A stretch of 64,000 nt of DNA from Allomuricauda ruestringensis DSM 13258 (GCF_000224085.1 NC_015945.1:1-64000); one strand, 5' to 3'; positions 9,237 to 20,023 are shown, numbered from the stretch's first letter. Notes: generated by a model not told the origin, from the sequence alone. Made by a program: numbers and translations.

Positions 9237-9266
9237 TTTGAAATTGGGTATATTGATGTAATTTCG
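9237..9266 (+). promoter_or_regulatory. Promoter of the coiled-coil membrane protein
   Basis: TTTG at 9237-9240 and TAATTTCG at 9259-9266 (one mismatch to TAnnTTTG) are 18 bases apart, 43 bases before the start codon. Confidence 0.45.
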
Positions 9267-9308
9267 CCCCACCCTTAATCTAAATTTAATACGAGAACCT
9301 TATTGAAC

Positions 9309-9914
9309 ATGAAGCATTTACGCATTTTATTTGCCTTAGCCTTACTTATCCCTACCTTCTTAATCCATGCCCAAGAAGATGAGTCCGCCAATGAAGAGGA
9401 TAATACCCTTAGGGGACAATTTGAAGAATTGGAAAGAAAATCCGGGAACTATCGAGCCAATGGCATTCGATATGAGGTCATTAAGCTGTCAGACCTCTAT
9501 GAGACAAAAAACAACATCTTTGATTCCATTGAAACCGCGAATAAAACCATCAAGGATCTATCCGCTACCATTACGGCCAATGACGCAGAAATAGAAGACT
9601 TGAACAATAAACTGCAAGAGACCACCAATAAGCTAAATGCCGTTACCGAAGAAAAAGACAGTATTTCGTTCTTTGGTGCCATGGTCAGTAAAGGAACCTA
9701 CAACTTTATATTATGGTCCATCATATTTGGGTTATTACTACTCTTGTTGTTTTTTATTTACAGGTTTAGAAACAGTAATTTCTTGACGCAACAAGCCAAA
9801 TCAGCGCTTGCCGATTTGGAAGAGGAATACCAGAACCACAGGCGACGTGCTCTGGAGCGCGAGCAGAAAATCAGTCGCCAACTACAGGACGAACTGAACA
9901 AGCAGAAAAAATAA
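9309..9914 (+). CDS. Exported coiled-coil membrane protein, function unknown
   Basis: I chose the ATG at 9309, because the TTG two codons upstream is weaker and the signal peptide (LRILFALALLIPTFLIHAQ) begins right after this ATG. The 201-aa protein has a predicted periplasmic coiled coil (about 55-120, rich in Glu, Asn and Thr), one transmembrane helix (about 135-153) and a charged cytoplasmic coiled coil to the end. Homologues next to trmD are often labelled tRNA methyltransferase by position, but no methyltransferase motif is present. A structural or envelope-tethering role is conceivable, but function is not known. Confidence 0.75.
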   Translation: MKHLRILFALALLIPTFLIHAQEDESANEEDNTLRGQFEELERKSGNYRANGIRYEVIKLSDLYETKNNIFDSIETANKTIKDLSATITANDAEIEDLNNKLQETTNKLNAVTEEKDSISFFGAMVSKGTYNFILWSIIFGLLLLLLFFIYRFRNSNFLTQQAKSALADLEEEYQNHRRRALEREQKISRQLQDELNKQKK

Positions 9915-9951
9915 GAATCAGAGATTGTTTAAATTGTTAATAGGCGTCAAC

Positions 9952-10099
9952 CTGTCCCGATAGTTAAATTCCAAGTCCTCCCTTAATTCCTCGAAAGGAG
10001 GGAAACCTCTCCCCTTTTGGGGAGACCGGAGAGGGGACCATCCATAAAATTTATAGAAACTAAAGTAACTGCAATGAATCCAGAAGAATATCGGGACAG
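9952..10099. repeat. Extragenic palindromic element with inverted ends
   Basis: CTGTCCCGATA at 9952-9962 is repeated as its exact inverse TATCGGGACAG at 10089-10099, and a CGTCA/TGACG match extends outward. Between them are nested GC-rich palindromes (around 9980-10035, for example CTCCCC-ttt-tGGGGAG and CCTCTCC with GGAGAGG), foreign in composition to the AT-rich surroundings. There is no coding potential. It looks like a dispersed extragenic repeat. Confidence 0.5.
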
Positions 10100-10164
10100 A
10101 ATGACGTTCTTTACTTTTAAAACAACCTCTTTCTTTTTATATCAGAGTTGTTAGCAGCTTTCAT

Positions 10165-10172
10165 TACTTTTG
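10165..10172 (+). promoter_or_regulatory. -7 promoter box for trmD
   Basis: TACTTTTG matches TAnnTTTG and lies 30 bases before the chosen ATG. Transcription would start near 10179, making the TTG at 10184 an unlikely start. Confidence 0.5.
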
Positions 10173-10201
10173 CTGCGAATTAATTGCAAGCAACAATGTC
10201 C

Positions 10202-10879
10202 ATGCGGATTGACATTATAACAGTACTTCCCGAACTTTTAAAAAGTCCTTTTGAAGCCTCTATTTTAAAAAGAGCAATAGAGAAAGGATTGGTCGAGGTA
10301 CATCTACATAATTTAAGGGACTATTCCATTGGAAACTACAAACAAGTGGACGACTACCAGTTTGGAGGAGGCGCAGGTATGGTAATGATGGTGGAACCCA
10401 TTGACAAATGCATTTCTAAACTCAAAGCGGAACGGGAGTACGATGAAGTTATTTATATGACCCCAGATGGCAGGACCCTCAACCAAGGAATGGCCAATGA
10501 GATTTCCATGAAAAAGAACATTATTGTGCTTTGTGGCCATTATAAAGGTGTGGACCAACGGGTAAGGGATATGTTTGTGACCAGAGAGATTTCCATTGGT
10601 GATTATGTATTGTCCGGAGGTGAATTGGCAGCTGCCATATTATGTGATTCGGTGATTCGGTTGTTACCGGGCGTGCTGAATGATGAAACCTCTGCCCTAA
10701 CGGATACATTTCAGGATAATTTATTGGCTCCGCCCGTGTATACCCGTCCTTCAGAATATAAAGGAATGGAAGTGCCGAAAATTTTGCTAAGCGGTAACTT
10801 TCCGGAAATTGAAAAATGGCGGGAACAACAAGCTTTGGAACGTACCCAGCAGAGAAGACCAGATCTTCTAGAAGAATAA
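10202..10879 (+). CDS. trmD: tRNA (guanine-N1-)-methyltransferase TrmD
   Basis: TrmD is a SPOUT-class enzyme that methylates G37 at N1 in tRNAs with a G at position 36, preventing +1 frameshifting. The start [12 protein letters not shown] is the family N-terminus, so the ATG at 10202 is preferred over the TTG at 10184 and the ATG at 10196. Knot motifs include [24 protein letters not shown] and [14 protein letters not shown]. Length is 225 aa, slightly short of the E. coli protein. It lies upstream of rplS, the classical pairing, although rplS also has its own promoter. Confidence 0.96.
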   Translation: MRIDIITVLPELLKSPFEASILKRAIEKGLVEVHLHNLRDYSIGNYKQVDDYQFGGGAGMVMMVEPIDKCISKLKAEREYDEVIYMTPDGRTLNQGMANEISMKKNIIVLCGHYKGVDQRVRDMFVTREISIGDYVLSGGELAAAILCDSVIRLLPGVLNDETSALTDTFQDNLLAPPVYTRPSEYKGMEVPKILLSGNFPEIEKWREQQALERTQQRRPDLLEE

Positions 10880-10912
10880 AGCGAAACAAAATTCAAAAAC
10901 GCAAAAAACCAC

Positions 10913-10942
10913 TTGCTATTTCTAAATATTGCATTACTTTTG
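10913..10942 (+). promoter_or_regulatory. Promoter of rplS
   Basis: TTG at 10913-10915 and TACTTTTG at 10935-10942 are 19 bases apart, an excellent match to the Bacteroidota consensus. It lies downstream of trmD, so rplS can be transcribed alone. It also shows that an N-terminal extension of L19 beginning at 10913 would be upstream of the transcript start. Confidence 0.65.
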
Positions 10943-11011
10943 CAATCTCAAAATCAACCTCTGACGAAATCCGTGAAAGTTGGTCTTGAAAAAACATTTA
11001 AAAAAATACAA

Positions 11012-11362
11012 ATGGAATCCTTAATAAAATTTGTTGAAGACGAATTTGTTCCAAAAAAAGAATTTCCAAAATTTTCAGCTGGTGATACCATCACTGTTTA
11101 TTACGAAATCAAAGAAGGTGAAAAAACACGTACCCAGTTCTTTAAAGGTGTAGTGATACAGCGTAGAGGAAGCGGTGCAACAGAAACTTTTACCATTCGC
11201 AAAATGTCAGGTACTGTAGGCGTGGAAAGAATTTTCCCAGTAAACATGCCAGCTTTGCAAAGAGTTGAAGTAAACAAAAAAGGTAAAGTACGTAGATCTA
11301 GAATCTTCTACTTTAGAGGTCTTACCGGTAAAAAGGCCCGTATTAAAGAAGTTAAGGGATAA
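11012..11362 (+). CDS. rplS: 50S ribosomal protein L19
   Basis: L19 lies at the 30S-50S interface and forms inter-subunit bridges. The start at 11012 (MESLIKFVEDEF) gives 116 aa, normal for L19, and is supported by the promoter just upstream. An open frame extends 33 codons further 5' but is not family-like. Hallmarks are FSAGDTITVYYEIKEGEKTR, QFFKGVVIQRRGSG and the C-terminal KVRRSRIFYFRGLTGKKARI. A strong intrinsic terminator follows. Certain. Confidence 0.98.
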   Translation: MESLIKFVEDEFVPKKEFPKFSAGDTITVYYEIKEGEKTRTQFFKGVVIQRRGSGATETFTIRKMSGTVGVERIFPVNMPALQRVEVNKKGKVRRSRIFYFRGLTGKKARIKEVKG

Positions 11363-11382
11363 CCAACATCCCAAACAACAAG

Positions 11383-11412
11383 AAAAAGCACCCGTTTATG
11401 GGTGCTTTTTTT
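11383..11412 (+). terminator. Terminator of rplS
   Basis: AAGCACCC and GGGTGCTT form an 8-bp stem around a 6-base loop, followed by seven T. Confidence 0.9.
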
Positions 11413-11414
11413 AT

Positions 11415-11890
11415 GAACAATTGTTAATAACCTCGGTTCATATCATGTTGATTATTAATGCTTTGAAAAGTTGCTAAATTTAATTTTACGCTCTAATTTA
11501 GTTGAAGATATGATGGTGATATCATCACGGTTATATCAAATTTTAAAGTTGACGTTCTTTAAAACTGTGGATTCCCTTTTAATTGGTAACACTACTGATC
11601 ACAAAAGGAATTTCGATTTGGGAAGTGCTTTGGCAAAACCCGATGAGAAATAATAAATTTTATGTGCGAATGGAAGAGCAATTTTTCATTTTGATAAAAT
11701 TTAGGAATACAACAGCACGCTTTGCAAAATGTAATTTAGTTGAAAAATTAAAAACATAGCAGCGTATAAACGTCGAAAGGGCGAAAGATGTAATCTAATA
11801 GATTGCAGTTTTGGTACCACCAAACAAATCTTGAGTCCTATCTGAAAGCCATATCTTTTGTAAAAAAAATGATATGGCTTTTGTTTTTTT
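11415..11890 (+). other. Gene-poor interval ending in an orphan terminator
   Basis: This stretch between the rplS terminator and icd contains no gene I can recognise. A 60-codon frame at 11471-11653 has no family signature. Short in-frame fragments around 11690-11745 and 11775-11843 are separated by stops and repeat the words TAATTTAGTTGAA and TGTAATCTA, suggesting a decayed gene. At 11845-11890 there is a convincing terminator: AAAGCCATATC and GATATGGCTTT, an 11-bp stem followed by T. It has no upstream gene to serve, so a small RNA or a degraded gene ending here is possible. Confidence 0.35.
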
Positions 11891-11956
11891 CACAAATTCT
11901 TATCAAAAGCACACACTTTTAGCCACTTCCATTCGTGCTTCACCGTCCATAAATCG

Positions 11957-11964
11957 TATATTTG
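11957..11964 (+). promoter_or_regulatory. -7 promoter box for icd
   Basis: TATATTTG matches TAnnTTTG and lies 25 bases before the ATG, immediately downstream of the orphan terminator. Confidence 0.55.
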
Positions 11965-11989
11965 CAACCGCTCAAACAAATACATATAA

Positions 11990-14209
<2,220 letters not shown>

Positions 14210-14229
14210 ATAATAGCAAAATCGCTTCA

Positions 14230-14267
14230 AAATGCAAATCTGGATTCTTCTGGGTTTGCATTTTTTT
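14230..14267 (+). terminator. Terminator of icd
   Basis: AATGCAAA and TTTGCATT form an 8-bp stem followed by seven T. It lies between convergent genes and could also serve the permease on the other strand. Confidence 0.75.
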
Positions 14268-14293
14268 GTTTTTGATATGAAGGGTAAATCCCA

Positions 14294-15613
14294 TCAAACA
14301 ACATAGTACAGCAACAAAATTACCAAAATACCCACCGTACCCTGAAGCAATGTGCCCATAGTATGACCCCGCAAAGCAGTTTTTACATTCATGTTGGAAA
14401 ACTGGGAGACCACCCAAAAATAACTGTCATTGATATGGGAAACCGTCATAGCTCCTGCTCCTATCGCCAAAACAGCCAACGCTTTATCAGTGATGGAAAT
14501 CAGTCCAAAAGTTTCCAGCAAAGGTGCTATAATAGCCGAAGTGGTAATAATGGCAACGGTTGATGAACCTTGGGCAGTTTTAAGCACTGCGGCAATCACA
14601 AAAGCGATCAGAAGGCCACCGATACCCGTACTGGATTCCAAGTTAATGATCGAAGCAATATCCATGGTACGAAGAATTGCCCCAAAAGCTCCTCCTGCAC
14701 CAGTGATCAATACAATGGCGCCAGCTTGTTTAAATGCCTCGGGAACCCAACCTTCTTTTTCCTTTGACGGAACGTTTCTGCCCAACGAAAAAGCAAAGAA
14801 AACACCAATTAAAAGTGCAATTACGGGACTCCCCAAAAAGTCCAAAACACGGAACAACCATCCTTCACCCAAAGGGTGCGTTGGATAATCTACAATGGAT
14901 TTCATGGCAATCAGAATTATGGGAACGAGCAACGGGAGAAAAGCTTGAAATGGTTTTACAGTAGATTGAATCGCTTCTTTTTCTTCATGTAAATGGGCAG
15001 TTTCATCTTCCTTTAAAGATTTACCTATGAACCGTGCCCAAAAATAGCCTGAAACGGAAACGGGTATCGCAACCAACAGCCCAAAGATGAGCACCATGCC
15101 CAAATCGGCATCCAGAATCGTTGCGGCGGCTAAAGGGCCGGGTGTTGGTGGTACAAAAACATGGGCAGAATACAAACCTGTGGCCAATGCAATGGCAAAA
15201 ACCAAGGCAGGGATGCCCGTTTTTTTGCTGATGGCTTTATTTAATGAAGAAAGAATAATGTAGCCCGAATCGCAATACACCGGAATGGAAATTACAAATC
15301 CAGCCAAATTCATCGCCAATGGGGAACGTTTTAAGCCGATCACTTTTAAGATGCTGTTGGCAAGAACTTGTGTGCTTCCCGTTTTTTCAAGATAAATCCC
15401 GATTACCGTCCCAAAAGCAATTACCAATCCAATACCCGAAAGTGTGTTTCCAAAACCTTCGGCCATAGTGGACATAATATTTTTCGGTGTTATCCCCAAC
15501 AAAAAACCAGAGGCCACGGCAGCAATGGTCAGTGAGAAAATGGGGTGCATCTTAAATTTTACGGTAGCAATAATAATGAAGAGGACGACAACTCCAAGAA
15601 CTAGTATTTCCAT
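14294..15613 (-). CDS. GntP-family gluconate/H+ symporter
   Basis: This integral inner-membrane permease of 439 aa has roughly 12-14 hydrophobic segments. I chose the ATG at 15613, because the TTG two codons upstream is less likely. Family motifs are the N-terminal KFKMHPIFSLTIAAVASG, GLYSAHVFVPPTPGPLAAA (about 150-168) and a C-terminal AIGAGAMTVSHINDSYFW. The last is the signature of the gluconate:H+ symporter family, which also includes transporters of other sugar acids such as fructuronate or glycerate. No gluconate kinase or sugar-acid enzyme is adjacent, so the substrate is open. Confidence 0.9.
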   Translation of the reverse strand: MEILVLGVVVLFIIIATVKFKMHPIFSLTIAAVASGFLLGITPKNIMSTMAEGFGNTLSGIGLVIAFGTVIGIYLEKTGSTQVLANSILKVIGLKRSPLAMNLAGFVISIPVYCDSGYIILSSLNKAISKKTGIPALVFAIALATGLYSAHVFVPPTPGPLAAATILDADLGMVLIFGLLVAIPVSVSGYFWARFIGKSLKEDETAHLHEEKEAIQSTVKPFQAFLPLLVPIILIAMKSIVDYPTHPLGEGWLFRVLDFLGSPVIALLIGVFFAFSLGRNVPSKEKEGWVPEAFKQAGAIVLITGAGGAFGAILRTMDIASIINLESSTGIGGLLIAFVIAAVLKTAQGSSTVAIITTSAIIAPLLETFGLISITDKALAVLAIGAGAMTVSHINDSYFWVVSQFSNMNVKTALRGHTMGTLLQGTVGILVILLLYYVV

Positions 15614-15670
15614 GGTCAATTTTTGGCGCTATTTGCTCTAAATATAAGCTAATATTCCTACTTTGGTCCT

Positions 15671-15907
15671 ATGAGGCGAACTAACAAGGAACTTCTGGTA
15701 AAAGGAATAAAATCGTTTGGCTACACCGTGCTTGCCATGTTTATGGGACCATTTTTAATCTACGAAGCCTTTAAAAATGAAGGGCACCCCTTTTATTGGC
15801 CTGTGTTGATTTTAGGATTTATTTGTGCCGCTTTGGCAATTTATTTAGGTTTCCGTTCGGTAAGCATTGTAATGGAGGCCATTTTTGGAAAAAAAAACAA
15901 AAACTAG
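15671..15907 (+). CDS. Small two-helix membrane protein, DUF6095-like
   Basis: The 78-aa protein has two hydrophobic helices (about 13-33 and 43-63) joined by FKNEGHPFYWP, and a lysine-rich C-terminus. This matches a small flavobacterial membrane protein usually left as a DUF (I recall DUF6095). The function is unknown. Its last four bases overlap the tail of the convergent DUF4294 gene. It starts 57 bases from the divergent GntP permease, but a functional link is speculative. Confidence 0.65.
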   Translation: MRRTNKELLVKGIKSFGYTVLAMFMGPFLIYEAFKNEGHPFYWPVLILGFICAALAIYLGFRSVSIVMEAIFGKKNKN

Positions 15908-16623
15908 TTGCCCGTGCTGGGCGGTCTGCTTTTCCATTTATTGGTGAGTTGGGCATAATCATAATCCAAGACAGATTCTTGCCGTTCCAACCTGCTCGCA
16001 GCAAAAGCACGTTGTAGAATGTCCTCTATTAAATAATCCTCATGGGTTTTTTCGGGTTGAAACTCTTCCTTTAAACTGATTTTGAACAAACTCGCCGTGG
16101 TGTTGTACCAAAATGCACGCCACCCACTACGGAGTTCCTTGACAAGGTCGAATGCTGTTGTACCGGTTTGACGGTGAATCAGTTTTACCAAAATCTGTCC
16201 TTCAGTACGGGTCAATTTTTTCAGTTCTTCGGAGAATTCCCCTTCAATATACTTTTGTACTTTTCGGGTATATCTACGCTGGTGCCTTCGTTTCTTGATG
16301 AGTTGCAGGCTATCATTCAGTTCCACCAATCGTTCTGCGGCCAACTTGGCATAAGGATACACCTTCAAGGTTTTTCGTCGGAGTATATAATAGCGTAATT
16401 TGTCCCTACGGTTGGTAAACTCCAGCTCACCAAAAAGGTAGACTTCATCCAGCTCAATGGAACTCATCAAAATGGAATCTCCTTCAAACCGCACATAATA
16501 ATCCTCAATGGAATCATTGGCAATGGAATCCTTAGGATTCATCAACGAATCCTTTTGCGGTTCCTGTGCAACCCCAAGGGCATTAATTGCCAGAAAAACA
16601 ACAAGAAAACAGTTACGCAGCAT
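15904..16623 (-). CDS. DUF4294 exported protein
   Basis: The 239-aa protein has a signal peptide (LRNCFLVVFLAINALGVAQ) followed by a mainly alpha-helical domain. The core DKLRYYILRRKTLKVYPYAKLAAERLVELND, shown here only in part by its features, and a later TGTTAFDLVKELRSGWRAFWY segment are typical of DUF4294 in Bacteroidota. It is probably periplasmic. No catalytic motif is evident and the role is unknown. It is monocistronic and convergent with the small membrane protein. Confidence 0.8.
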   Translation of the reverse strand: MLRNCFLVVFLAINALGVAQEPQKDSLMNPKDSIANDSIEDYYVRFEGDSILMSSIELDEVYLFGELEFTNRRDKLRYYILRRKTLKVYPYAKLAAERLVELNDSLQLIKKRRHQRRYTRKVQKYIEGEFSEELKKLTRTEGQILVKLIHRQTGTTAFDLVKELRSGWRAFWYNTTASLFKISLKEEFQPEKTHEDYLIEDILQRAFAASRLERQESVLDYDYAQLTNKWKSRPPSTGN

Positions 16624-16700
16624 AACATTTCTTTCTCAATAGTCTTGCCAAAAGTAAGTATAAAGGTATGATTTGGCTATTAAATAAAAGTGAATATTCT

Positions 16701-16708
16701 TATGTTTG
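16701..16708 (+). promoter_or_regulatory. -7 promoter box for the M42 peptidase
   Basis: TATGTTTG matches TAnnTTTG, 17 bases before the ATG. The nearest TTTG upstream (16672-16675) is 25 bases away, longer than usual. Confidence 0.45.
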
Positions 16709-16725
16709 TGTACTAAATCAGATAC

Positions 16726-17814
16726 ATGGCAAAAGAGAAAATCATCAACGAAAAATCCCTTGAATTTTTAGAAAAATATTTGAACAACCCATCCCCGACA
16801 GGTTACGAATGGGAAGGGCAGAAAATTTGGATGGACTACGTAAAACCTTATGTGGACGAATTTATTACGGACACCTATGGCACTGCCGTTGCGGTCATAA
16901 ATCCAGATGCAAAATACAGGGTTGTTATCGAGGGTCATTCCGATGAAATTTCTTGGTACGTTAACTATATCAACGATGAAGGTCTCCTTTACGTTATCCG
17001 AAATGGAGGTAGCGACCATCAAATTGCTCCATCTAAATGGGTAAACATCCATACCAAAAATGGTATTGTAAAAGGTGTTTTCGGATGGCCGGCCATCCAC
17101 ACAAGGGACAAGGCCAAGGAAGAACCACCAAAATTGGACAACATATTTATTGATATAGGCGCCAAGGACAAGAAAGAAGTGGAAAAAATGGGCGTACACG
17201 TAGGTTGTGTGATTACCTACCCTGACCAATTCCAAATCTTGAACAAGGACAAGTTTGTTTGTAGAGCTTTGGACAACCGCATGGGTGGTTTTATGATTGC
17301 CGAAGTAGCCCGTTTGCTCAAAGCGAACAAAAAAGAGCTTCCTTTTGGACTTTACATCACCAATTCGGTGCAGGAAGAGATTGGACTTCGCGGTGCTGAA
17401 ATGATTACACAGACCATTAAGCCAAATGTGGCCATTGTAACGGATGTTTGCCATGATACCACTACTCCTATGATCAATAAAAAGACGGAGGGAGAGACCA
17501 AGATTGGCGACGGCCCCGTTATCTCGTACGCACCTGCGGTACAGAACAAATTACGGGAGCGTATTATTGAAACTGCGGAATCCAATAAAATTCCATTCCA
17601 GCGCAACGCATCGTCCCGATACACAGGTACCGATACCGATGCTTTTGCTTATAGCAATGGTGGTGTTGCCTCTGCTCTGATATCGTTACCGCTACGTTAT
17701 ATGCACACTACGGTAGAAACGGTTCACAAAGACGACGTGGAGAACGTAATCCGTTTGATTTACGAAACCTTGCTGAACATTAAAGAGGGAGAAACTTTTA
17801 GTTATTTTGATTAA
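16726..17814 (+). CDS. M42-family metallo-aminopeptidase
   Basis: This is a cytoplasmic binuclear metallopeptidase related to glutamyl aminopeptidase and TET peptidases, which trims peptides from the N-terminus. Visible ligand motifs are GHSDEI near residue 71 (His and Asp), RALDNRMGG (bridging Asp), SVQEEIGLRGA (catalytic and ligand Glu), VTDVCHDTT (Asp) and the terminal His in YMHTTVETVH. Length is 362 aa, normal for M42. It has its own promoter and a strong terminator. Substrate preference cannot be read from sequence. Confidence 0.93.
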   Translation: MAKEKIINEKSLEFLEKYLNNPSPTGYEWEGQKIWMDYVKPYVDEFITDTYGTAVAVINPDAKYRVVIEGHSDEISWYVNYINDEGLLYVIRNGGSDHQIAPSKWVNIHTKNGIVKGVFGWPAIHTRDKAKEEPPKLDNIFIDIGAKDKKEVEKMGVHVGCVITYPDQFQILNKDKFVCRALDNRMGGFMIAEVARLLKANKKELPFGLYITNSVQEEIGLRGAEMITQTIKPNVAIVTDVCHDTTTPMINKKTEGETKIGDGPVISYAPAVQNKLRERIIETAESNKIPFQRNASSRYTGTDTDAFAYSNGGVASALISLPLRYMHTTVETVHKDDVENVIRLIYETLLNIKEGETFSYFD

Positions 17815-17848
17815 CTGATTATTTTCCATCATCCCGATATTAAAATTT

Positions 17849-17883
17849 GTCGCCTCGAAAGTTCTTCGGGGCGACTTTTTTTT
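17849..17883 (+). terminator. Terminator of the M42 peptidase
   Basis: GTCGCCTCGAA and TTCGGGGCGAC form an 11-bp stem with one G-U pair around a 5-base loop, followed by eight or more T. Confidence 0.9.
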
Positions 17884-17896
17884 ATCTTTATGTAAT

Positions 17897-18445
17897 ATGG
17901 ATGAGCAAGTTGACATATTGGACGAGCACGGTAAACCAACAGGGGAATCCTGTTTAAAATCTGAAGCGCACCGCAAAGGTTTGCTACATCCCACTGTTCA
18001 TATTTGGCTGTATACACCCGAAGGTCGTGTGCTGATTCAACAACGAGGCAAAAACAAAGCTACCCATCCCCTAAATTGGGATGTTTCGGTTGCTGGGCAC
18101 GTTGCTTCGGGAGAAAAAATCATTTCAGCAGCTATCAGGGAAGTTGAAGAGGAAATAGGTATTCAGGTTTCAGAAACCGAATTGGAATCCCTTGGCACTT
18201 TTAAGGCCGTGCACAAAATTTCCGAAGATTTTATTGATGCCGAGCTGCATCACATTTTTTTGTGCAAGCTAAACGTCCCGTTGAGTCAACTTACCAAACA
18301 GGAAAGCGAGGTTGAAGATTTGGCCCTGGTCCCACTTTTTAAGTTTGCCGAAGAAACTTGGGGCTTGGCCACTACTGGAAAATATGTTCCCCACGGCCCC
18401 ACCTATTACAAAACCATCATTAAGGCGATTAAAAGTCGGACTTGA
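17897..18445 (+). CDS. Nudix hydrolase, IPP-isomerase-like
   Basis: The 182-aa protein carries a complete Nudix box, GX5EX7REUXEEXGU, in GHVASGEKIISAAIREVEEE (about 74-93), which binds the metal for pyrophosphate hydrolysis. The leader EQVDILDEHGKPTGE and LHPTVHIWLYTPEGRVLIQQR resemble the YfcD/IPP-isomerase-like branch. The substrate is unknown. Its 3' end overlaps hisS tail-to-tail by 17 bases, so the genes are convergent, not an operon. The start is only 14 bases after the M42 terminator T-run, leaving little room for a separate promoter. Confidence 0.88.
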   Translation: MDEQVDILDEHGKPTGESCLKSEAHRKGLLHPTVHIWLYTPEGRVLIQQRGKNKATHPLNWDVSVAGHVASGEKIISAAIREVEEEIGIQVSETELESLGTFKAVHKISEDFIDAELHHIFLCKLNVPLSQLTKQESEVEDLALVPLFKFAEETWGLATTGKYVPHGPTYYKTIIKAIKSRT

Positions 18446-19817
18446 CTTTTTCCACAAATTCTTCGAGCGAATCTAAAGCGTAGTCGTTTTGGTCGCCAGT
18501 CTTCATGTTCTTGACCACAAATTTACCATTGGTCAATTCCTGGTCCCCCAAAAGTATCACGTACGGAACTCCCCTTTTATCAGCATATTTAAACTGCTTC
18601 TGTACTTTGGTATCCGTTGGGTACAAATCGGCTCTAAGTCCTTGTTTACGGAGTCCTGACACCAATTTTAAGGCAGCCATTCCCTCTTTTTTTCCAAAAT
18701 TGAGACATAGTACGTCCAAAGAAATATCCAAGCTATCGGGGAAAAGGTCCAATTCTTCCAAAACCAAATAAATACGGTCCAATCCGAAGGAAATACCCAC
18801 ACCGCTCACATCTTTTAGTCCAAAAATGCCTGTAAGGTCATCATAACGACCTCCACCACCAATGGAACCCATTTTCACGCCTTCGGGTGCCGCCACCTCA
18901 AAAATAGCGCCTGTATAATAGTTAAGGCCACGGGCAAGGGTTACATCCAACTGCAGGCTAGCGGATTGCAACCCAACCATATCTACGGTTGAAATAATCT
19001 CTTCCAATTCTGAGACACCCAGCATTCCAACTTCGGAATCTGCTAAGATGGTTTTTAGTTTTTCCAATTGTTCGGAAGCGGTTCCCTTCATATCAAACAA
19101 AGGCTGTGCTTTGGCAATAGCAGCTTCGGAAATGCCTTTTTCCATCATCTCCGCTTTTACCTTCTCCTCTCCTATCTTGTCCAATTTGTCCAGAGCGACG
19201 GTAAAATCGACCAATAATTGTTTGGCTCCGATGACTTCGGCAATTCCAGAAAGTATTTTTCGGTTGTTGATTTTGATGGTGGCCCCCTTTAGTCCCAAAT
19301 CGGTGAAAACGGCATCGTACAGCTGTACAAATTCCACTTCTTGAAGCAAGGAATTGGCACCGACCACATCGGCATCACATTGGTAAAACTCACGGAAACG
19401 ACCCTTTTGCGGACGGTCGGCACGCCACACAGGCTGAATTTGATAGCGTTTGAACGGAAAATCAATTTCATTCTGGTGCATTACCACATAACGCGCAAAA
19501 GGCACGGTTAGGTCGTAGCGTAAGGCTTTTTCGGAAATCTTGGGCGTCAACGAGGCTGAATTCTTGGAACTATAGGTTACATCATCCACTTTGGAAATAA
19601 AGTCTCCCGAATTCAATATTTTAAATATCAAACGGTCCCCTTCATCGCCATATTTACCCATCAAAGTCTCCGAATTTTCGAAAGAAGGAGTCTCAATCGG
19701 CTGGAAACCATAGGTTTCGAAATGTTTTTTTATGGCTTGGATGATATAGTTACGCTTGGACACCTCTGCAGGTGAAAAATCTCGGGTTCCTTTGGGTATG
19801 GATGGTTTCTTTGCCAT
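18429..19817 (-). CDS. hisS: Histidyl-tRNA synthetase
   Basis: This class II synthetase attaches histidine to tRNA-His. Motifs visible are PKGTRDFSPAEV at the N-terminus, motif 2 VWRADRPQKGRFREFYQCD near 130-148, the histidine-specific LARGLNYYTGAIFE and GSIGGGGRYDDL, and motif 3 GVGISFGLDRIYLVLEE. A C-terminal anticodon-binding domain follows (about 365-462). The length, 462 aa, is normal. It has a well-formed promoter upstream. Certain. Confidence 0.97.
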   Translation of the reverse strand: MAKKPSIPKGTRDFSPAEVSKRNYIIQAIKKHFETYGFQPIETPSFENSETLMGKYGDEGDRLIFKILNSGDFISKVDDVTYSSKNSASLTPKISEKALRYDLTVPFARYVVMHQNEIDFPFKRYQIQPVWRADRPQKGRFREFYQCDADVVGANSLLQEVEFVQLYDAVFTDLGLKGATIKINNRKILSGIAEVIGAKQLLVDFTVALDKLDKIGEEKVKAEMMEKGISEAAIAKAQPLFDMKGTASEQLEKLKTILADSEVGMLGVSELEEIISTVDMVGLQSASLQLDVTLARGLNYYTGAIFEVAAPEGVKMGSIGGGGRYDDLTGIFGLKDVSGVGISFGLDRIYLVLEELDLFPDSLDISLDVLCLNFGKKEGMAALKLVSGLRKQGLRADLYPTDTKVQKQFKYADKRGVPYVILLGDQELTNGKFVVKNMKTGDQNDYALDSLEEFVEKVKSDF

Positions 19818-19836
19818 GTGGTGTTAAATTCTCGTG

Positions 19837-19865
19837 CAAATATACGTTTTTGGTCGATGGGTCAA
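19837..19865 (-). promoter_or_regulatory. Promoter of hisS
   Basis: Minus-strand TATATTTG (19837-19844) with TTG (19863-19865) 18 bases upstream. It lies 19 bases before the start codon. Confidence 0.6.
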
Positions 19866-19870
19866 GTACG

Positions 19871-20023
19871 CAGTGAACAGTTAACAGTAGGCAATTGGCA
19901 ATTGGCAGCAGATTATCAGTAAACATCCAACTTCTATATTCTATGCGCTATTTTTATGTATCTCGTATTTGACACGAATGGCACGAATGAACACAAAACC
20001 TTTGGGCTTGATTCTTGAACTTG
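19871..20023. repeat. Low-complexity intergenic repeats
   Basis: The 292-bp gap upstream of hisS contains no gene. It holds a word-like slippage tract (GGCAATTGGCAATTGGCAG at 19890-19908) and a 27-bp word at 19968-19994 (TTTGACACG...CACGAATGAACAC). That word recurs inverted at 45045-45071 with 23 of 27 bases identical, and both copies are followed by CTTGAACTTG (20014-20023 here). Confidence 0.45.

Noticed and set aside
9309..9914. Labelling the coiled-coil membrane protein a tRNA methyltransferase
   Set aside because: The label would rest only on its position before trmD. The protein has a signal peptide and coiled coils and no methyltransferase motif.
10913..11011. N-terminal extension of L19
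   Set aside because: The promoter lies inside it, and the L19 family begins at MESLIKF.
11471..11653. 60-codon frame between rplS and icd
   Set aside because: No family, no promoter, and composition like the surrounding decayed sequence. Reported only as part of the gene-poor interval.
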